The notes: generated by a model from the letters alone, not told the origin. A stretch of DNA of 64,000 nucleotides from Bacteroidota bacterium (GCA_016713925.1 JADJOH010000002.1:682001-746000), one strand, 5' to 3'. Counted from the stretch's first letter, positions 51,525 to 61,515 are shown. Made by a program: numbers and translations.

Positions 51525-53057
51525 ATGAAAAAATTCCTTTGCGCTTTGTTGTTGATGACTGCGGCTGTTGGGGGTGGGAAGGTGTTAGCGCAAAAATACA
51601 AAGGAGATATATGGTGCTTTGGGGACTCGGTTGGTATAGATTGGAGTTCACCGACTAGTCCCACCTTTTTTATGACAGCCAATAAAGGGAGAAGTGGTAC
51701 TGCAACGTTAAGTGATAGTACCAATGCTTTGAAATTTTATGCAGCATATAATAAGTCTATAAATCAAATAAGGTATGTTTTTTATAACAAATATCATAAA
51801 ATGATGTCTAATGGTGATACAATTTTCGGCGATGATGGTTATCATTCAATAATTACTATTCCAAATTCTCAAAATGATTCACTTCTTTATGTGTTTACAA
51901 TTGGAATAGTAGGAATTGTACCATACGGTCTCCATTATTCAATAATTAATTATAAAGCCAATAATGATTCCGGAATAGTAATTCAGAAAAATATTCAGCT
52001 CAGATATGAGCCTGCCTTTGATGGGTTAACCGCGGTACGCCATGGCAATGGAAGAGACTGGTGGTTGATATTTAAAAAATGGGATAACGTTTCTTTTACT
52101 CCGTCCAATTCATTTTATATATACAAAATTGATCAAAGTGGGATTGTTTTAGATTCTGTTCAGAATATTGGTCCCTTTCACACTACAGGAGGAGGTGCCG
52201 CTTTATTTAATTCTACTGGTAATTTATTCTATTTCATAGATTGGAGGGGAGCAATATTCAAATATGATTTTGACCGCTGTAATGGATTGTTTAGTAATCC
52301 ACTTATAATTGAACCTGAAAGATTACAAGGCCCCTACCCCTATTATTTTTCTTGTGCATTATCATCCGATGAAACTAAATTATATGTAACCTCTTATGCA
52401 CATGCTAATCCGGGATCCCTTGACACCCTTTATCAGTATGACTTAACTGCTGCTAATATAGGTTCAACCCGCACTCCAGTTTATACATTACCGAACTCTT
52501 CAATCGGGATGGGCATGCTAAAATTAGCACCTGATAATAAAATTTATCTGGCAGGAATGGATGAAAATTTTTGGTATCCTTATCCGGATACTGCATATAC
52601 TCAATACAATACCCACCTCTCCGTCATTAACCAACCCGATTCACTCGGTCTCGCTTGCGATTTTCAACCGTTTAGCTTTTACCTTGGTGGTGCACGTACG
52701 TACTTCGGCCTCCCCAACAACCCCGATTACGAACTCGGCGCATGGGTGGGCTCGCCTTGTGATACGCTGAGTGTTGGGGTGGATGATTTTCAACCCCCAC
52801 AGCAAGTGTTTTTTCAAGCATGGTATAATAGCGAGTGGAATATGATTCACGTAAACGCCTCTAAACTCAAAGGAAGAACGGGGAGTTTACGGTTGTTTGA
52901 TATTGAGGGAAGGTTGGTGTACGAGAAAAAAATGGAGGTGATAGCGGGAGGGTATGTGACGGGAGAGATACCGATGAATGCGGTGGCGAATGGGGTTTAT
53001 TTTGTCAATTTAATAACTGATTCGGAAAGTGTCTCGTCAAAAACCATCAAATTTTAG
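51525..53057 (+). CDS. secreted beta-propeller-like protein with T9SS C-terminal domain
   Basis: 510 residues from ATG 51525 (MKKFLCALLLMTAAVGGGKV), with a signal peptide cut near AQ; a start at 51498 would only lengthen the N-terminus. The body is beta-rich with recurring units like those of surface propellers (GDIWCFGDSVGIDW, YYFSCALSSDETKLYVTSY, GMGMLKLAPDNKIYLAGM). The C-terminal 70 residues form a T9SS type A sorting domain (GSLRLFDIEGRLVYEKKM, NGVYFVNLITDSESVSS). A remnant of the same tail lies at 11812-11892. Function unknown. Confidence 0.87.
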   Translation: MKKFLCALLLMTAAVGGGKVLAQKYKGDIWCFGDSVGIDWSSPTSPTFFMTANKGRSGTATLSDSTNALKFYAAYNKSINQIRYVFYNKYHKMMSNGDTIFGDDGYHSIITIPNSQNDSLLYVFTIGIVGIVPYGLHYSIINYKANNDSGIVIQKNIQLRYEPAFDGLTAVRHGNGRDWWLIFKKWDNVSFTPSNSFYIYKIDQSGIVLDSVQNIGPFHTTGGGAALFNSTGNLFYFIDWRGAIFKYDFDRCNGLFSNPLIIEPERLQGPYPYYFSCALSSDETKLYVTSYAHANPGSLDTLYQYDLTAANIGSTRTPVYTLPNSSIGMGMLKLAPDNKIYLAGMDENFWYPYPDTAYTQYNTHLSVINQPDSLGLACDFQPFSFYLGGARTYFGLPNNPDYELGAWVGSPCDTLSVGVDDFQPPQQVFFQAWYNSEWNMIHVNASKLKGRTGSLRLFDIEGRLVYEKKMEVIAGGYVTGEIPMNAVANGVYFVNLITDSESVSSKTIKF

Positions 53058-53066
53058 TTGCATAGA

Positions 53067-53138
53067 GATCGTCGTCCTCGAAGAATTTTTCCTTTTTTAC
53101 CACTAAGAGCACTAAGGATCACGGAGGAATTTTCTTAA
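53067..53138. repeat. dispersed T9SS-tail 3' flank repeat, copy 3
   Basis: Begins nine bases after the T9SS gene stop: GATCGTCGTCCTCGAAGAAT, T-rich stretch, ACCACTAAGAGCACTAAGGA, TCACGGAGGAATTTT. Best matched to 12142-12222. Confidence 0.7.
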
Positions 53139-53194
53139 CACAAGAATTCTAAATACTTCAAAACATTCATCAATTCATTAATTCATTAATTTCA

Positions 53195-54469
53195 TTACAG
53201 GTCGAGGAGCATTTTCATCGGATCCTGGCCGTGGGTGAGGAGTTGGATGGGGTCTTCGAGCATTTGTTTGACTTTGACGAGGAAGCCGACCGACTCGCGG
53301 CCATCGATGATGCGGTGATCATAGGATAAGGCAACGTACATCATGGGGCGGATTTATAATTTTCCGTGGATGGCCATTCGTCGCTCTACGATGTTGTGCA
53401 TGCCCAGGATGGCACTCTGCGGTGGATTGAGAATAGGCGTTGACATCATGGAACCAAAAACGCCGCCGTTGGTAATGGTAAATGTTCCTCCTGTCATTTC
53501 TTCGATACTGAGTTTTCCGTCGCGGGCCTTTAGGGCTAAACCTCCTATCGCACTTTCTATCTGCGCCAGACTCATGCCCTCCGCATTTCTGACTACAGGT
53601 ACCATCAATCCCTTGGGGGCACTAACGGCGATGCCTATGTCACAATAATCGTGGTATATAATTTCATCTCCATCAATTTGACCATTTACCGCGGGGAAAG
53701 CTTTCAACGCTTCACAAACGGCCCTGGTGAAGAAACTCATGAAGCCGAGATTCACCCCATGCTTTTCCTTAAAAACGTCCTTGTACTGCTTCCGTACATT
53801 CATTACCGCACTCATGTCCACTTCATTGAAGGTGGTGAGCATAGCAGTAGATTGTTTCACCGCCAGCAACCGTTGTGCGACCTTCTTTCGCAACATGGTC
53901 ATCTTTTCCCGTCTCTCTTCCCTGCTTCCTGTACCGGCAACACTTTGATTCAACACAGGAGCGGTAGCCGGTTTCGCATCCTTCTTTTCTGCCGGACCTT
54001 CTTTCAACGCCTCCAGCACATCTCCCTTGGTGATGCGTCCATCCTTACCGGAAGGTTTCACCTTTTCAGCAACAATATTATTTTCCTTCATCAACTTCTC
54101 TGCACTGATACTCGGAACACCGGCGGCATAGCCCGCGGATTCCACTTTCGCCGGATCTTCTTTAACCACTGCTGCAGTTTTATTCTGTTCGGCTGAAACA
54201 ACTGCAGGTTTATCTTTTTTAGCAGGTGCAGCACCGTTAGTGTCAATGGTAGCTACCACACTGCCGACCGCTACCGTCTCTCCTTCCTTCACGAGAATTT
54301 TCAAGATGCCGTCCGCTTCCGCAACGAGGGTTAAGGTGGCTTTATCAGAATCTATCTCCGCAATTTCTTCGTCTTTCTCTACAAAATCTCCGTCAGACTT
54401 CATCCATTTGGAAATCTGTACTTCGCTTATGGATTCTCCGGGGGAGGGTACTTTTAGTTCAATGGCCAT
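53195..54469 (-). pseudogene. odhB: odhB (2-oxoglutarate dehydrogenase E2), in-frame stop near C-terminus
   Basis: Full frame is 425 codons. Lipoyl domain (about 1-77; EIDSDKATLTLVAEADG with the lipoyl Lys), an Ala/Pro/Lys linker, peripheral-subunit-binding domain (about 110-150; AEKLMKENNIVAEKVKPSGK) and catalytic acyltransferase domain. At codon 372 a TAA (53354-53356) follows AIHGKL, but the frame continues IRPMMYVALSYDHRIIDGRE and ends properly at 53195. The catalytic His and Asp of DHRIIDG lie after the stop, so the product would be inactive unless the TAA is an error. It follows odhA by 23 bases in one operon. Confidence 0.9.
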
Positions 54470-54492
54470 GATGATTTCTTTTTTCGGTACTG

Positions 54493-55620
54493 CTAGGGGT
54501 TAGTCACCGGCTGCTGAATCGCCGATAGGGTAAAAACTTTATTGATGATGGCTTGCTGCTCTTTCTCGTGCTGCTTATGTGAACCGGTGGCAGGACTTGC
54601 ACTCTCCGGTCTCCCGATATATTTCAATTGCAGATCCCTGAACACTCTGAGTAAATAGGTCCAGGCGCCCATATTTTCGGGTTCTTCCTGTGCCCAGCAA
54701 AAGTCAGTGGCTTGTTTATATTTTCGGGTAAGTTCACGCACTTTGGTGTAGGGGAAGGGATACAATTGCTCAATACGCACAATCGCTACCTCTTTGGATT
54801 TCTCCTGCAACTGCTTCTCGAGTAAATCGTAATAAATCTTTCCGGAACAGAACACCACGCGTTGCACATTTTCAGGTTGCACATTGTTATCATCTATCAC
54901 TTCATTGAATCCACCTTTTGTGAAGTCATCAATCTCCGAAACACATTTGGGATGTCGCAACAAACTCTTCGGTGTGAAAACAACCAGCGGCTTCCTGAAT
55001 TCACGTTTGAGCTGACGACGCAGCAGGTGGAAAAAATTAGCCGGAGTGGTGCAATTGACGATCTGCATATTGTTCTCCGCACTCAGGCTTAAAAACCGTT
55101 CCATACGTCCGCTGCTATGTTCTGCACCCTGCCCTTCATAGCCATGTGGCAACAAGAGCACAATGCCATTCATGCGGCGCCATTTGTCCTCTGCGCTGCT
55201 GATGTATTGGTCGATGATGATCTGCGCACCATTTCCAAAATCGCCGAACTGTGCTTCCCAGATGACGAGGGTATTGGGTGCTGAAAAACAATAACCGTAG
55301 TCAAATCCCAATACACCGTACTCACTGAGCAATGAATTATAAATATAGAAGGGAGCCTGGTCCTTTGTGAGATGATTCAGTGGCACATATTGTTCTTCGG
55401 AATCCTCCACACGAACAACCGCATGGCGATGTGAGAAGGTTCCCCGCTCTACATCTTGTCCGCTCACGCGCACCGGATATCCTTCATTTAACAAAGTAGC
55501 ATACGCGAGCAGTTCACCCATAGCCCAATCCAAGCGACCGGGTTCGGCGAGTATCTGCTTGCGATCCTCAAAGAGCCGCACTATTTTACTGAAGAAAGTT
55601 TTCTCCCGGGGAGTGCGCAA
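54493..55620 (-). pseudogene. odhA: odhA, C-terminal part (third frame segment)
   Basis: Begins in frame at the CCCCGGG run near 55606-55612 and reads EKTFFSKIVRLFEDRKQILA, then the transketolase-like central/C-terminal region: LDWAMGELLAYATLLNEGYP, VRVSGQDVERGTFSHRHAVV, FDYGYCFSAPNTLVIWEAQF, GDFGNGAQIIIDQYISS and the terminal domain with WAQEEPENMGAW. The first few residues of the listed span (MRTPR) come from the wrong frame. Part of one E1 gene spanning 54493-57244. Confidence 0.88.
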
Positions 55621-56705
55621 AGTTGAGCAGCGAGTTGCAGCAATGTCTTCTTCTCTACACCTGTAGTCGGAGATTGCTCAAAATCTTCCGGCACAGCCAG
55701 ACGTAATCCGCTCCAGTTGCCTTCCATGAAGGATTTTACCTTTGTCTTGGTTTGTAATTTTGAAAGGTCGAGGCTGCGCTGGAGGAGTTCTTTAAATTTC
55801 TTCTCCATCTCCTTCGCGAGGTTCGCCTCCACGATGCCCTGAGAAAGTAATTTCTGATTATAGATCTCCCGAGGATTGGCGTGTGTAGAAATTGCTTTAT
55901 ACAACAAGGGTTGCGTGAAACGTGGTTCATCTCCTTCGTTATGTCCGTACTTGCGGTAGCAGAGAATATCAATGAACACATCGCGATGAAATTTCTGACG
56001 GTACTCCATCGCAAAACGAATGGTGTACACGAGGGCCTCCACATCATCTCCATTTACATGAAATACGGGTGACAAGGTTACTTTACCCACATCGGTACAA
56101 TAGGTACTCGATCGTGCATCGATATAATTGGTCGTAAATCCCACCTGATTGTTGATGACGAGATGTATTGTTCCTCCCGTACCATATCCTTTCAGCAGTG
56201 ACATCTGAATCACCTCATACACGATACCCTGTGCGGCAACGGCCGCATCTCCATGAATCAAAATAGGTGCAATCTGATTAAAATCTCCTCCCGGCGTATT
56301 GTCAATCTTTGCTCTCACGATACCCTGCACAATCGGATCCACCGCTTCGAGATGAGAGGGATTAGGTGTGAGACCGAGATGAACTTTTTTATTGTGCGGA
56401 GTGGTCACATCACTTGAAAAACCGAGATGATACTTTACATCGCCATCAAAGGCATTCTCATCAAACTCCTTTCCTTCGAATTCCGAAAAAATATCCTCAT
56501 AACTTTTGCCCAGAATATTCGCCAGGACATTCAATCGACCACGGTGCGCCATCCCTATGACAAACTCTTTTATACCCAATTCTGCACCGGTATCAATCAC
56601 CGCATCAAGTGCCGGGATAAGTGATTCAGCACCCTCGAGGGAGAAACGCTTCTGTCCGGTAAATTTGGTGTGAATGAAATTTTCAAACGCCACTGCGTCA
56701 TTCAA
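55581..56705 (-). pseudogene. odhA: odhA, middle part (second frame segment)
   Basis: Starts by frame just after the first lesion (ISEKKRILEKLNDAVAFENF near 56735) and carries the thiamine-diphosphate half: KRFSLEGAESLIPALDAVID, GMAHRGRLNVLANILGK, GDVKYHLGF, NPSHLEAVDPIVQG, IHGDAAVAAQGIVYE, VNNQVGF-like VINNQVGFTTN, and YRKYGHNEGDEPRFTQPLLY. It runs out of frame at CALPGR; one additional G in CCCCGGG (55606-55612 region) rejoins the C-terminal part. Confidence 0.88.
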
Positions 56706-57244
56706 TTTTTCAAGAATCCGTTTCTTTTCACTGATGGAAAATTATAACTGTTCCTGCAGCTCTCCATCTTCTTCTCCATCCACTCGATCACTTCCGGAGT
56801 ACGGATATATTTATACTCAGCACCCACGCTCTGGCAATAGGTCTGCTCGAGCATGGCCACGATATCTTTGAGCTTTGCTGTTCCTATTCCAATCTCCTGT
56901 CCTGCCTGAAATGTTGATTCCAGATCGGCGTTACTAAGTCCGAAAGTTTCTAACGAAAGATCAGGCGTATACTTTCTCCTCTCCCGGACCGGATTGGTTT
57001 TGGTAAAGAGATGTCCGCGCGAGCGATAACCATTGATAAGATTGATGACTTTAAATTCCTTATTCACCTCTACGGGTGCTCCGGAAGCTCCGGCATCATC
57101 ACCATACCGGTGCTTCGCAAATTCAAAACCCGAAAAAAATTGCCGCCAGCTTTCCTCTACCGACGACGGATTATCAAGAAATTGAAGATACATCGCCTCG
57201 AGGGCTTCAGGACTACTATTACCAATATAACTATGCTGATCCAT
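56702..57244 (-). pseudogene. odhA: odhA (2-oxoglutarate dehydrogenase E1), N-terminal part, frameshifted
   Basis: From ATG 57244 (MDQHSYIGNSSPEALEAMYL): the N-terminal E1 domain with WRQFFSGFEFA, INGYRSRGHLFTKTNPVRER and IRTPEVIEWMEKKMES. At CRNSYNF the frame is lost; one more T in the TTTT run (plus-strand AAAA, about 56738-56745) gives SISEKKRILEKLNDAVAFEN and continues. With both lesions repaired the enzyme has about 917 residues, the normal size. E1 decarboxylates 2-oxoglutarate with thiamine diphosphate and passes succinyl to E2 (odhB). Confidence 0.9.
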
Positions 57245-57281
57245 GTAAACAATGCCTTTTAAATGGCCTTTTTAAGAGGTA

Positions 57282-57289
57282 CAAAGATA
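57282..57289 (-). promoter_or_regulatory. -7 box TATCTTTG, odhAB operon
   Basis: Exact TAnnTTTG match on the minus strand 37 bases before the odhA ATG at 57244. Confidence 0.55.
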
Positions 57290-57496
57290 CCACAATCAAG
57301 AGCGAAAAAAGTTTTCCTCCCGGATATATTTTTCCCTGAAAAACAGTGCCATGCACTCTTCTAAGGCTAAATCATCCTTTGCACAAGAAGAAACGGGAAT
57401 AAATGACAAAGGAAACTTTCCGAAGAAAATAATTTTCTACAAAAAATCAGATGACAGAATAATAGTAATTCCGGTAAATGATAATAACGTCATGAT

Positions 57497-58867
57497 CTAT
57501 GGGAATAAATTTCCCGGTGAAGCATTCACATCTACCAGCGGAAGATTGGAATTGTATTTCGCATTGATGACTTTCACAAATTCATTCGCGATAATGGCAT
57601 AACCGCGGCTACAGGGATGAATGCCATCCAATGAAAAAACGCTGTTTCTCAGGTATTGATTACTGAAAGTAACGCCATTAAAAACATAACCGGCTGAAAA
57701 CTGTTTGAAAATTGCATTCATATCCACAAAGGCGAGGTTCTTCAATGTTGCTGCATTCTTCAATTTCGCATTGTAGGCCTGTGTCGCTTGCCGGATGGCA
57801 TTGATCTCTGCAGAATCGAGAACATACTTTGAGGAAATTGGTTTCTGAGGAGTACCTTTTCCATAGCAGCGCAATGAGTCCATCGTGATGCTCAAGAGAA
57901 TCAACTCCCCTTCTTTTATCTGACGAATAGATCCGCCACCGGGATTTGAAATAACAAATGGATTCGCACCGGCTGTAAAACTGATACCCGGCGGAGAGGT
58001 GGCATTTAAACTATCTGCCTGAAGAGAGTCGAGTAGTAATCCGTTATAAGGTATCGCTTTGAAGAAAGGGAACTCCGTGAGATCAGGAATATTGGCAATG
58101 ACTCCCAGGGCACCATTCGATGTCAGGCTGGTAACGATGGTATCCACAGAAGCATCAAAGACCGCATTACTTGTAATTTGCACGGTGGGACTACCGTTGG
58201 CTTCACCACCTGCCAATGCATTCAGCAATACATCATTTAATCCGATCCAGAGCGTGAAAAAAGAAGGATTCACCAGTGAAGCATCGCCGAGCGTCGTTGA
58301 ACTTAATCCACCTACACCACCGGTATCAGAAGCGATACGATAGAAAAAAGGATTGCCGATTGTTCCTTTTCCAAAAATCTGCGAATTCAGATTAAACGAT
58401 TTAGCGCCCGGTATTCCTAAATTATTATAGGGCCCCTGATCTCCGATCCATCCTATATCAGCAGCATTCACCGACAACTGCTCAAGACCCAGATCCGATT
58501 GCAATAAACAATTGATATAACTCACCAACTGCACTCTCCCTCTGGATTTCTCCTTGACAAAGTCAAATCCATATCCATTCCCCGGACTCACCAAAGGCTG
58601 TCGGAAAGTGCCCCCACCGGCTACCGAAAAACAAGAAGAAAGCAAGGCCGGATACGAGCGACGCTGCCCTTCTAAGGTCAAAGCATGATCCAGATAGCCT
58701 GCTGTATAATCCGCACCAATCGCCACATACCGGCTGAAATCCGCAGTGCCTGAAGTATACTTCGGACCCTCCAGCTCCGGCTTACAGGCTGAAAGAAACA
58801 CTATAACGGCAATGAAATACCGAAATAAGCGTTTAGAATGTATACTGCACACCGATGCCGGCAACAT
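57497..58867 (-). CDS. SGNH/GDSL-hydrolase-like lipoprotein lacking the usual Ser
   Basis: 456 residues from ATG 58867, which overlaps the fadL end by 35 bases; lipobox FLSAC puts the lipid Cys at residue 28. Layout matches the long SGNH hydrolase lipoproteins of Bacteroidota: block I YVAIGADYTAGY (47-58), block III WIGLNDVL near 215, and block V SLDGIHPCSRGYAIIANEF near the C-terminus with the Asp-His pair. In relatives block I is IGNSLTAG; here the Ser position is Asp (D53), so esterase activity by the standard mechanism is doubtful. Following FadL directly, it may act with lipid transport. A longer start at 58942 is unlikely. Confidence 0.82.
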   Translation of the reverse strand: MLPASVCSIHSKRLFRYFIAVIVFLSACKPELEGPKYTSGTADFSRYVAIGADYTAGYLDHALTLEGQRRSYPALLSSCFSVAGGGTFRQPLVSPGNGYGFDFVKEKSRGRVQLVSYINCLLQSDLGLEQLSVNAADIGWIGDQGPYNNLGIPGAKSFNLNSQIFGKGTIGNPFFYRIASDTGGVGGLSSTTLGDASLVNPSFFTLWIGLNDVLLNALAGGEANGSPTVQITSNAVFDASVDTIVTSLTSNGALGVIANIPDLTEFPFFKAIPYNGLLLDSLQADSLNATSPPGISFTAGANPFVISNPGGGSIRQIKEGELILLSITMDSLRCYGKGTPQKPISSKYVLDSAEINAIRQATQAYNAKLKNAATLKNLAFVDMNAIFKQFSAGYVFNGVTFSNQYLRNSVFSLDGIHPCSRGYAIIANEFVKVINAKYNSNLPLVDVNASPGNLFP

Positions 58868-60053
58868 AGAGATTTGATTTATATGTTCCAATGAAATTAT
58901 TTTCTGCATTTTCAACTTCTTTTCGCTCACGCACATCTTCAAACATTAATGAAGCTTCCACACTCCACCCCTTCTTCAGGGCATAAGTACCACCAATACC
59001 AAGTATAATCTTATTCCCATCCGGAAGTTCAGGCGAGAGATGCTGATCTTCCACCGGACTCTGGTCATAGGCTAATCCAGCTCTTAACTGCAATTTTTCA
59101 GCATGCTGATAATTTATCCCGATACGTGCTGCGATACTGTTTTTATACTCCTTCCCGTTTCTCGATTCCAATTGAGCATGATCAGGAAACTCGAAATTCA
59201 AGGAATCATAAACCTCCCAACCGGTATAGTTCAACTCAAAAATTGCTGTGAACTTTTCATTGATTTGATATCCTGCACCCAAGGATAAAACGGAAGGCAG
59301 AGAGATGGCAGAATTAAATTTCGAGGAAAGTGGGAATGTACCATTGTCGATCAATGATTGCGGAACATCGGTAAATGTAGCCTCACCGTCCTCTATATCC
59401 ATCTCCACTTTAGAGCGGTAACTCAGACCCAATGTTAATTTATCCAGAGAGACGTAAACACCCGCGTTAAAACCGAACCCATTTCCTTTCCCATCCAGTT
59501 CCAGAGAAGCCTCTTCACCATTGGTACCATTTACAGGCAGTGCTTTTTTGAGATTGGCCTTTCCAAGCGCAATTACCGGACCCGCACCAATTGAAATTTT
59601 ATCGTTCAGCTTCATTGCAATTGTCGGCTGAAAGAAAATGGTATTGAGTCTGGCCTCCCTGGAAATAAATCGGCCACTCCAGTCATCTTCCCATTTTGTA
59701 CCCAAACCGAATGGAGTATTGACACTCAATCCTACCGAAATTTTCTGATTGATGGCATAATTGCCATAGACATAAAAAGGGGTATAGAGTTGCGAAGACA
59801 TACTCTCACTGCTTCCTGTTGAGCCTAAAAAAGTAGATTTTGGCAACAAAAAAGATACACCGGCATTCAGAAAATTACTTTTCAAAGCCGTTAATCCTCC
59901 CGGATTGAAATAACAAACCGAAGCATCCATGGCCCATCCTGATACAGAACCGCCCATGCTTATCGCTTTCTGACCTTGCGTATTCACTTGAAATCCACCT
60001 GCCTCACCCAAAAAAGGTAAGAATAGCAAACTCCATTTCATCCAATGCTTCAT
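58833..60053 (-). CDS. OmpP1/FadL family outer-membrane transporter
   Basis: 406 residues. Signal peptide (about 1-20), then the FadL N-terminal hatch signature GGFQVNTQGQKAISMGGSVS with YFNPGGLTALKSN, and a 14-strand barrel (LSVNTPFGLGTKWEDDWSGR, ILGIGGTYALKKGWSVEASL) ending in the aromatic VAGIGVQYTF. FadL proteins take up long-chain fatty acids or other hydrophobic compounds. Coupled to the SGNH-like lipoprotein gene by a 35-base overlap. Confidence 0.93.
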   Translation of the reverse strand: MKHWMKWSLLFLPFLGEAGGFQVNTQGQKAISMGGSVSGWAMDASVCYFNPGGLTALKSNFLNAGVSFLLPKSTFLGSTGSSESMSSQLYTPFYVYGNYAINQKISVGLSVNTPFGLGTKWEDDWSGRFISREARLNTIFFQPTIAMKLNDKISIGAGPVIALGKANLKKALPVNGTNGEEASLELDGKGNGFGFNAGVYVSLDKLTLGLSYRSKVEMDIEDGEATFTDVPQSLIDNGTFPLSSKFNSAISLPSVLSLGAGYQINEKFTAIFELNYTGWEVYDSLNFEFPDHAQLESRNGKEYKNSIAARIGINYQHAEKLQLRAGLAYDQSPVEDQHLSPELPDGNKIILGIGGTYALKKGWSVEASLMFEDVRERKEVENAENNFIGTYKSNLYVAGIGVQYTF

Positions 60054-60070
60054 AGTTCAGGGTGTGTAAA

Positions 60071-60078
60071 CAAATGTA
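60071..60078 (-). promoter_or_regulatory. -7 box TACATTTG, fadL-SGNH operon
   Basis: Exact TAnnTTTG match on the minus strand 17 bases before the ATG at 60053. Confidence 0.55.
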
Positions 60079-60282
60079 GGTCAGCGCAGGAATGCTGGTC
60101 AATGACTATGAATTATAATTATTAACAAAGCAATGTGGGCTGAACAGCCATTAGCATACAACGATTTTTAAACGATCTGATAGTAAAGGTACGGTATTTT
60201 AAATAAGCCATACCCTACAGAAAAATCTCATCCTGCTCTGATAGAAAAAAGGGGCCCGGGTGCGTTTGATTGCGAAACAATG

Positions 60283-60290
60283 TACTTTTG
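60283..60290 (+). promoter_or_regulatory. -7 box TACTTTTG, lhgO
   Basis: Exact TAnnTTTG match four bases before the ATG at 60295; excludes the longer frame start at 60280. Confidence 0.6.
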
Positions 60291-60294
60291 CAGC

Positions 60295-61515
60295 ATGAGT
60301 CAAACCACATATGATGTCATCGTAATTGGAGGTGGAATCGTTGGATTATCAACCGCATACAAAATAAATTTTTATCATCCGCATCTGAAAATCTGTGTTC
60401 TGGAGAAAGAGGAGAAAGTAGCGGCACATCAGACAGGACGAAATTCGGGTGTGTTACATAGCGGCATTTATTACAAGCCCGGCAGTTATAAAGCTAAAAA
60501 TTGCGTAGACGGGAGACGGGAGATGGTCGCTTTTGCCAAAGAACATAAGATCGGTCATGATATCTGCGGAAAGCTCATCGTTGCCACACAGGAGCGGGAG
60601 TTGGCTCATATGGAAAAAGTCTATCAGCACGGACTTCAAAATGGGGTGGAAGATATGCGCATGGTGGGGCCGGAGGATATAAAGGAAATTGAACCTTTTT
60701 GTACAGGTATTAAAGGAATTCATGTAGGATGTACTGGCATTATTGATTTTCCTGCGGTTTGTGAAGTCCTCAGCCGACTCATCCGTGAAAATTTCAATGG
60801 CAGTGAGGTAAAATGCGGCCATGAAGTACTAGATTTTGAAAAATCGGAGGAGAGTACAACAATTATCACCAACAAAGGAAAATTCAATACGCGCTATATT
60901 GTCAACTGTTCAGGATTACAGAGTGATCGTATTGCCAAAAAAGATAAGTTGAATCCCGACATGAAAATTGTTGGATTCCGCGGCGACTATTATGAACTCA
61001 CCGATCAGGCTCAACATAAAGTGAAGCATCTCATCTATCCTGTACCGGATCCTCAATTCCCTTTTCTTGGAGTTCACTTTACGCGCATGATTGGACATCC
61101 TACCGAATGCGGCCCGAATGCTGTTTTTGTTTTTAAACGTGAGGGTTATGGTAAAACAGATTTTAGCATGAATGATACCATCGATGCATTGGCCTATGGA
61201 GGCACGTGGAAACTCTTCTTCAAACATTGGCAATTCGGACTTGATGAATACCGAAGAGCTTTTAGCAAAAGACTATTTCTCGAGCGTTTACGCCGGCTTA
61301 TTCCTTCTCTGGAGATGGGCGATATTGTTCCCGGTCGTGCGGGCGTGCGGGCGATGGCCTTAGATAGGGATGGCAATATGATTGATGATTTTAAAATAGT
61401 ACATAGTCATAACTCCCTGCATGTACTCAATGCCCCTTCCCCTGCAGCAACGGCCGGATTAGCGATAGGGAAAGCGGTGAATGATATGGCGGAAAAGTAT
61501 TTTCAATTGAACTGA
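60295..61515 (+). CDS. lhgO: L-2-hydroxyglutarate oxidase/dehydrogenase
   Basis: 406 residues from ATG 60295 (MSQTTYDVIVIGGGIVGLST). FAD-dependent DAO family: dinucleotide fold VIVIGGGIVGLSTAYKI, the LhgO-type VAAHQTGRNSGVLHSGIYYK near 45, IVNCSGLQSDRIA near 205, and a C-terminal PGRAGVRAMALDRDG plus LNAPSPAATAGLAIGK. LhgO oxidises L-2-hydroxyglutarate, a side product, to 2-oxoglutarate and feeds electrons to the membrane. The odhAB genes for 2-oxoglutarate oxidation lie 3 kb away, separated by FadL and SGNH genes. Confidence 0.94.
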   Translation: MSQTTYDVIVIGGGIVGLSTAYKINFYHPHLKICVLEKEEKVAAHQTGRNSGVLHSGIYYKPGSYKAKNCVDGRREMVAFAKEHKIGHDICGKLIVATQERELAHMEKVYQHGLQNGVEDMRMVGPEDIKEIEPFCTGIKGIHVGCTGIIDFPAVCEVLSRLIRENFNGSEVKCGHEVLDFEKSEESTTIITNKGKFNTRYIVNCSGLQSDRIAKKDKLNPDMKIVGFRGDYYELTDQAQHKVKHLIYPVPDPQFPFLGVHFTRMIGHPTECGPNAVFVFKREGYGKTDFSMNDTIDALAYGGTWKLFFKHWQFGLDEYRRAFSKRLFLERLRRLIPSLEMGDIVPGRAGVRAMALDRDGNMIDDFKIVHSHNSLHVLNAPSPAATAGLAIGKAVNDMAEKYFQLN

